From assembly GCA_900551185.1 (NCBI GenBank), contig URVF01000001.1, forward strand, positions 1-33,133: DNA of 33,133 nt. The letters are read 5' to 3'. The stretch comes from an uncultured Collinsella sp. (GTDB lineage Bacteria > Actinomycetota > Coriobacteriia > Coriobacteriales > Coriobacteriaceae). Both the position numbers and the translations under genes were made by a program. Under the pieces are notes generated by a model. It saw only the letters and a list, made by a program, of their open reading frames with translations, made no database searches and had not been told where the DNA came from. Shown piece by piece: positions 33,087-33,133 of this stretch. The number at the start of each line of letters is the position of its first letter. Position 1 is the stretch's first letter.

Positions 33087-33133
33087 CTGTCTCTTATACA
33101 CATCTCCGAGCCCACGAGACTAGGCATGATCTC
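33087..33133 (-). other. Nextera adapter with i7 index (not genomic)
   Basis: CTGTCTCTTATACACATCT (33087-33105) is the Tn5 mosaic end. CCGAGCCCACGAGAC (33106-33120) completes the Nextera read-2 adapter. TAGGCATG (33121-33128) matches Nextera index N706, and ATCTC starts the P7 sequence. Confidence 0.98.

Overview
The window is high-GC bacterial DNA whose gene content and lack of introns fit a human-gut Coriobacteriia genome, most likely Collinsella or a close relative. That placement is an inference from protein style and gene content; no rRNA or other marker is present. Both ends carry Illumina Nextera adapter sequence (1-26 and 33087-33133), so the real insert is 27-33086 and the genes at both edges are cut.

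Left part (27-5640, all minus strand): the 5' part of a LacI-type regulator, a GntR/FCD regulator, a repeat-rich gap, an AlbA_2 (Schlafen-like) putative DNA-binding regulator behind a large palindrome, and a flavin/Fe-S oxidoreductase of the 2,4-dienoyl-CoA reductase/BaiCD type. Next comes a ferrous-iron uptake locus read leftward (feoA, feoA, feoB, then a FeoB-associated Cys-rich membrane protein). A lone HPr-like protein with Asp at position 46 follows, then a MITE-like inverted-repeat element and an APC amino-acid permease.

Middle (11290-19136): an ebgC-ebgA evolved-beta-galactosidase pair faces a divergent LacI-family regulator. Three near-identical palindromic operators in the shared upstream region are spaced by about four helical turns. 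A tandem set of long-stem hairpins separates the regulator from aspS, and serB follows divergently.

Lactate racemase region (19174-24025): larB, a short larC and a tetR gene form a plus-strand operon. It converges on a minus-strand larA plus aquaglyceroporin (larD-like) operon. LarA keeps every catalytic and cofactor residue at the numbering of the Lactobacillus plantarum enzyme. LarC has a 24-histidine stretch but lacks the C-terminal CTP-binding domain, and larE is not in the window. Together these genes would make the nickel-pincer cofactor, load it on LarA and move lactate across the membrane.

Right part (24440-33086, minus strand): repeat copies of a covarying long hairpin, ppc, hisS, a hairpin-rich gap, the C-terminal remnant of an MFS transporter, an M20 amidohydrolase, a DMT-family exporter and the cut C-terminal part of a YhgE/Pip-type membrane protein. 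Most genes have a clear Shine-Dalgarno sequence and a GC-rich intrinsic terminator.
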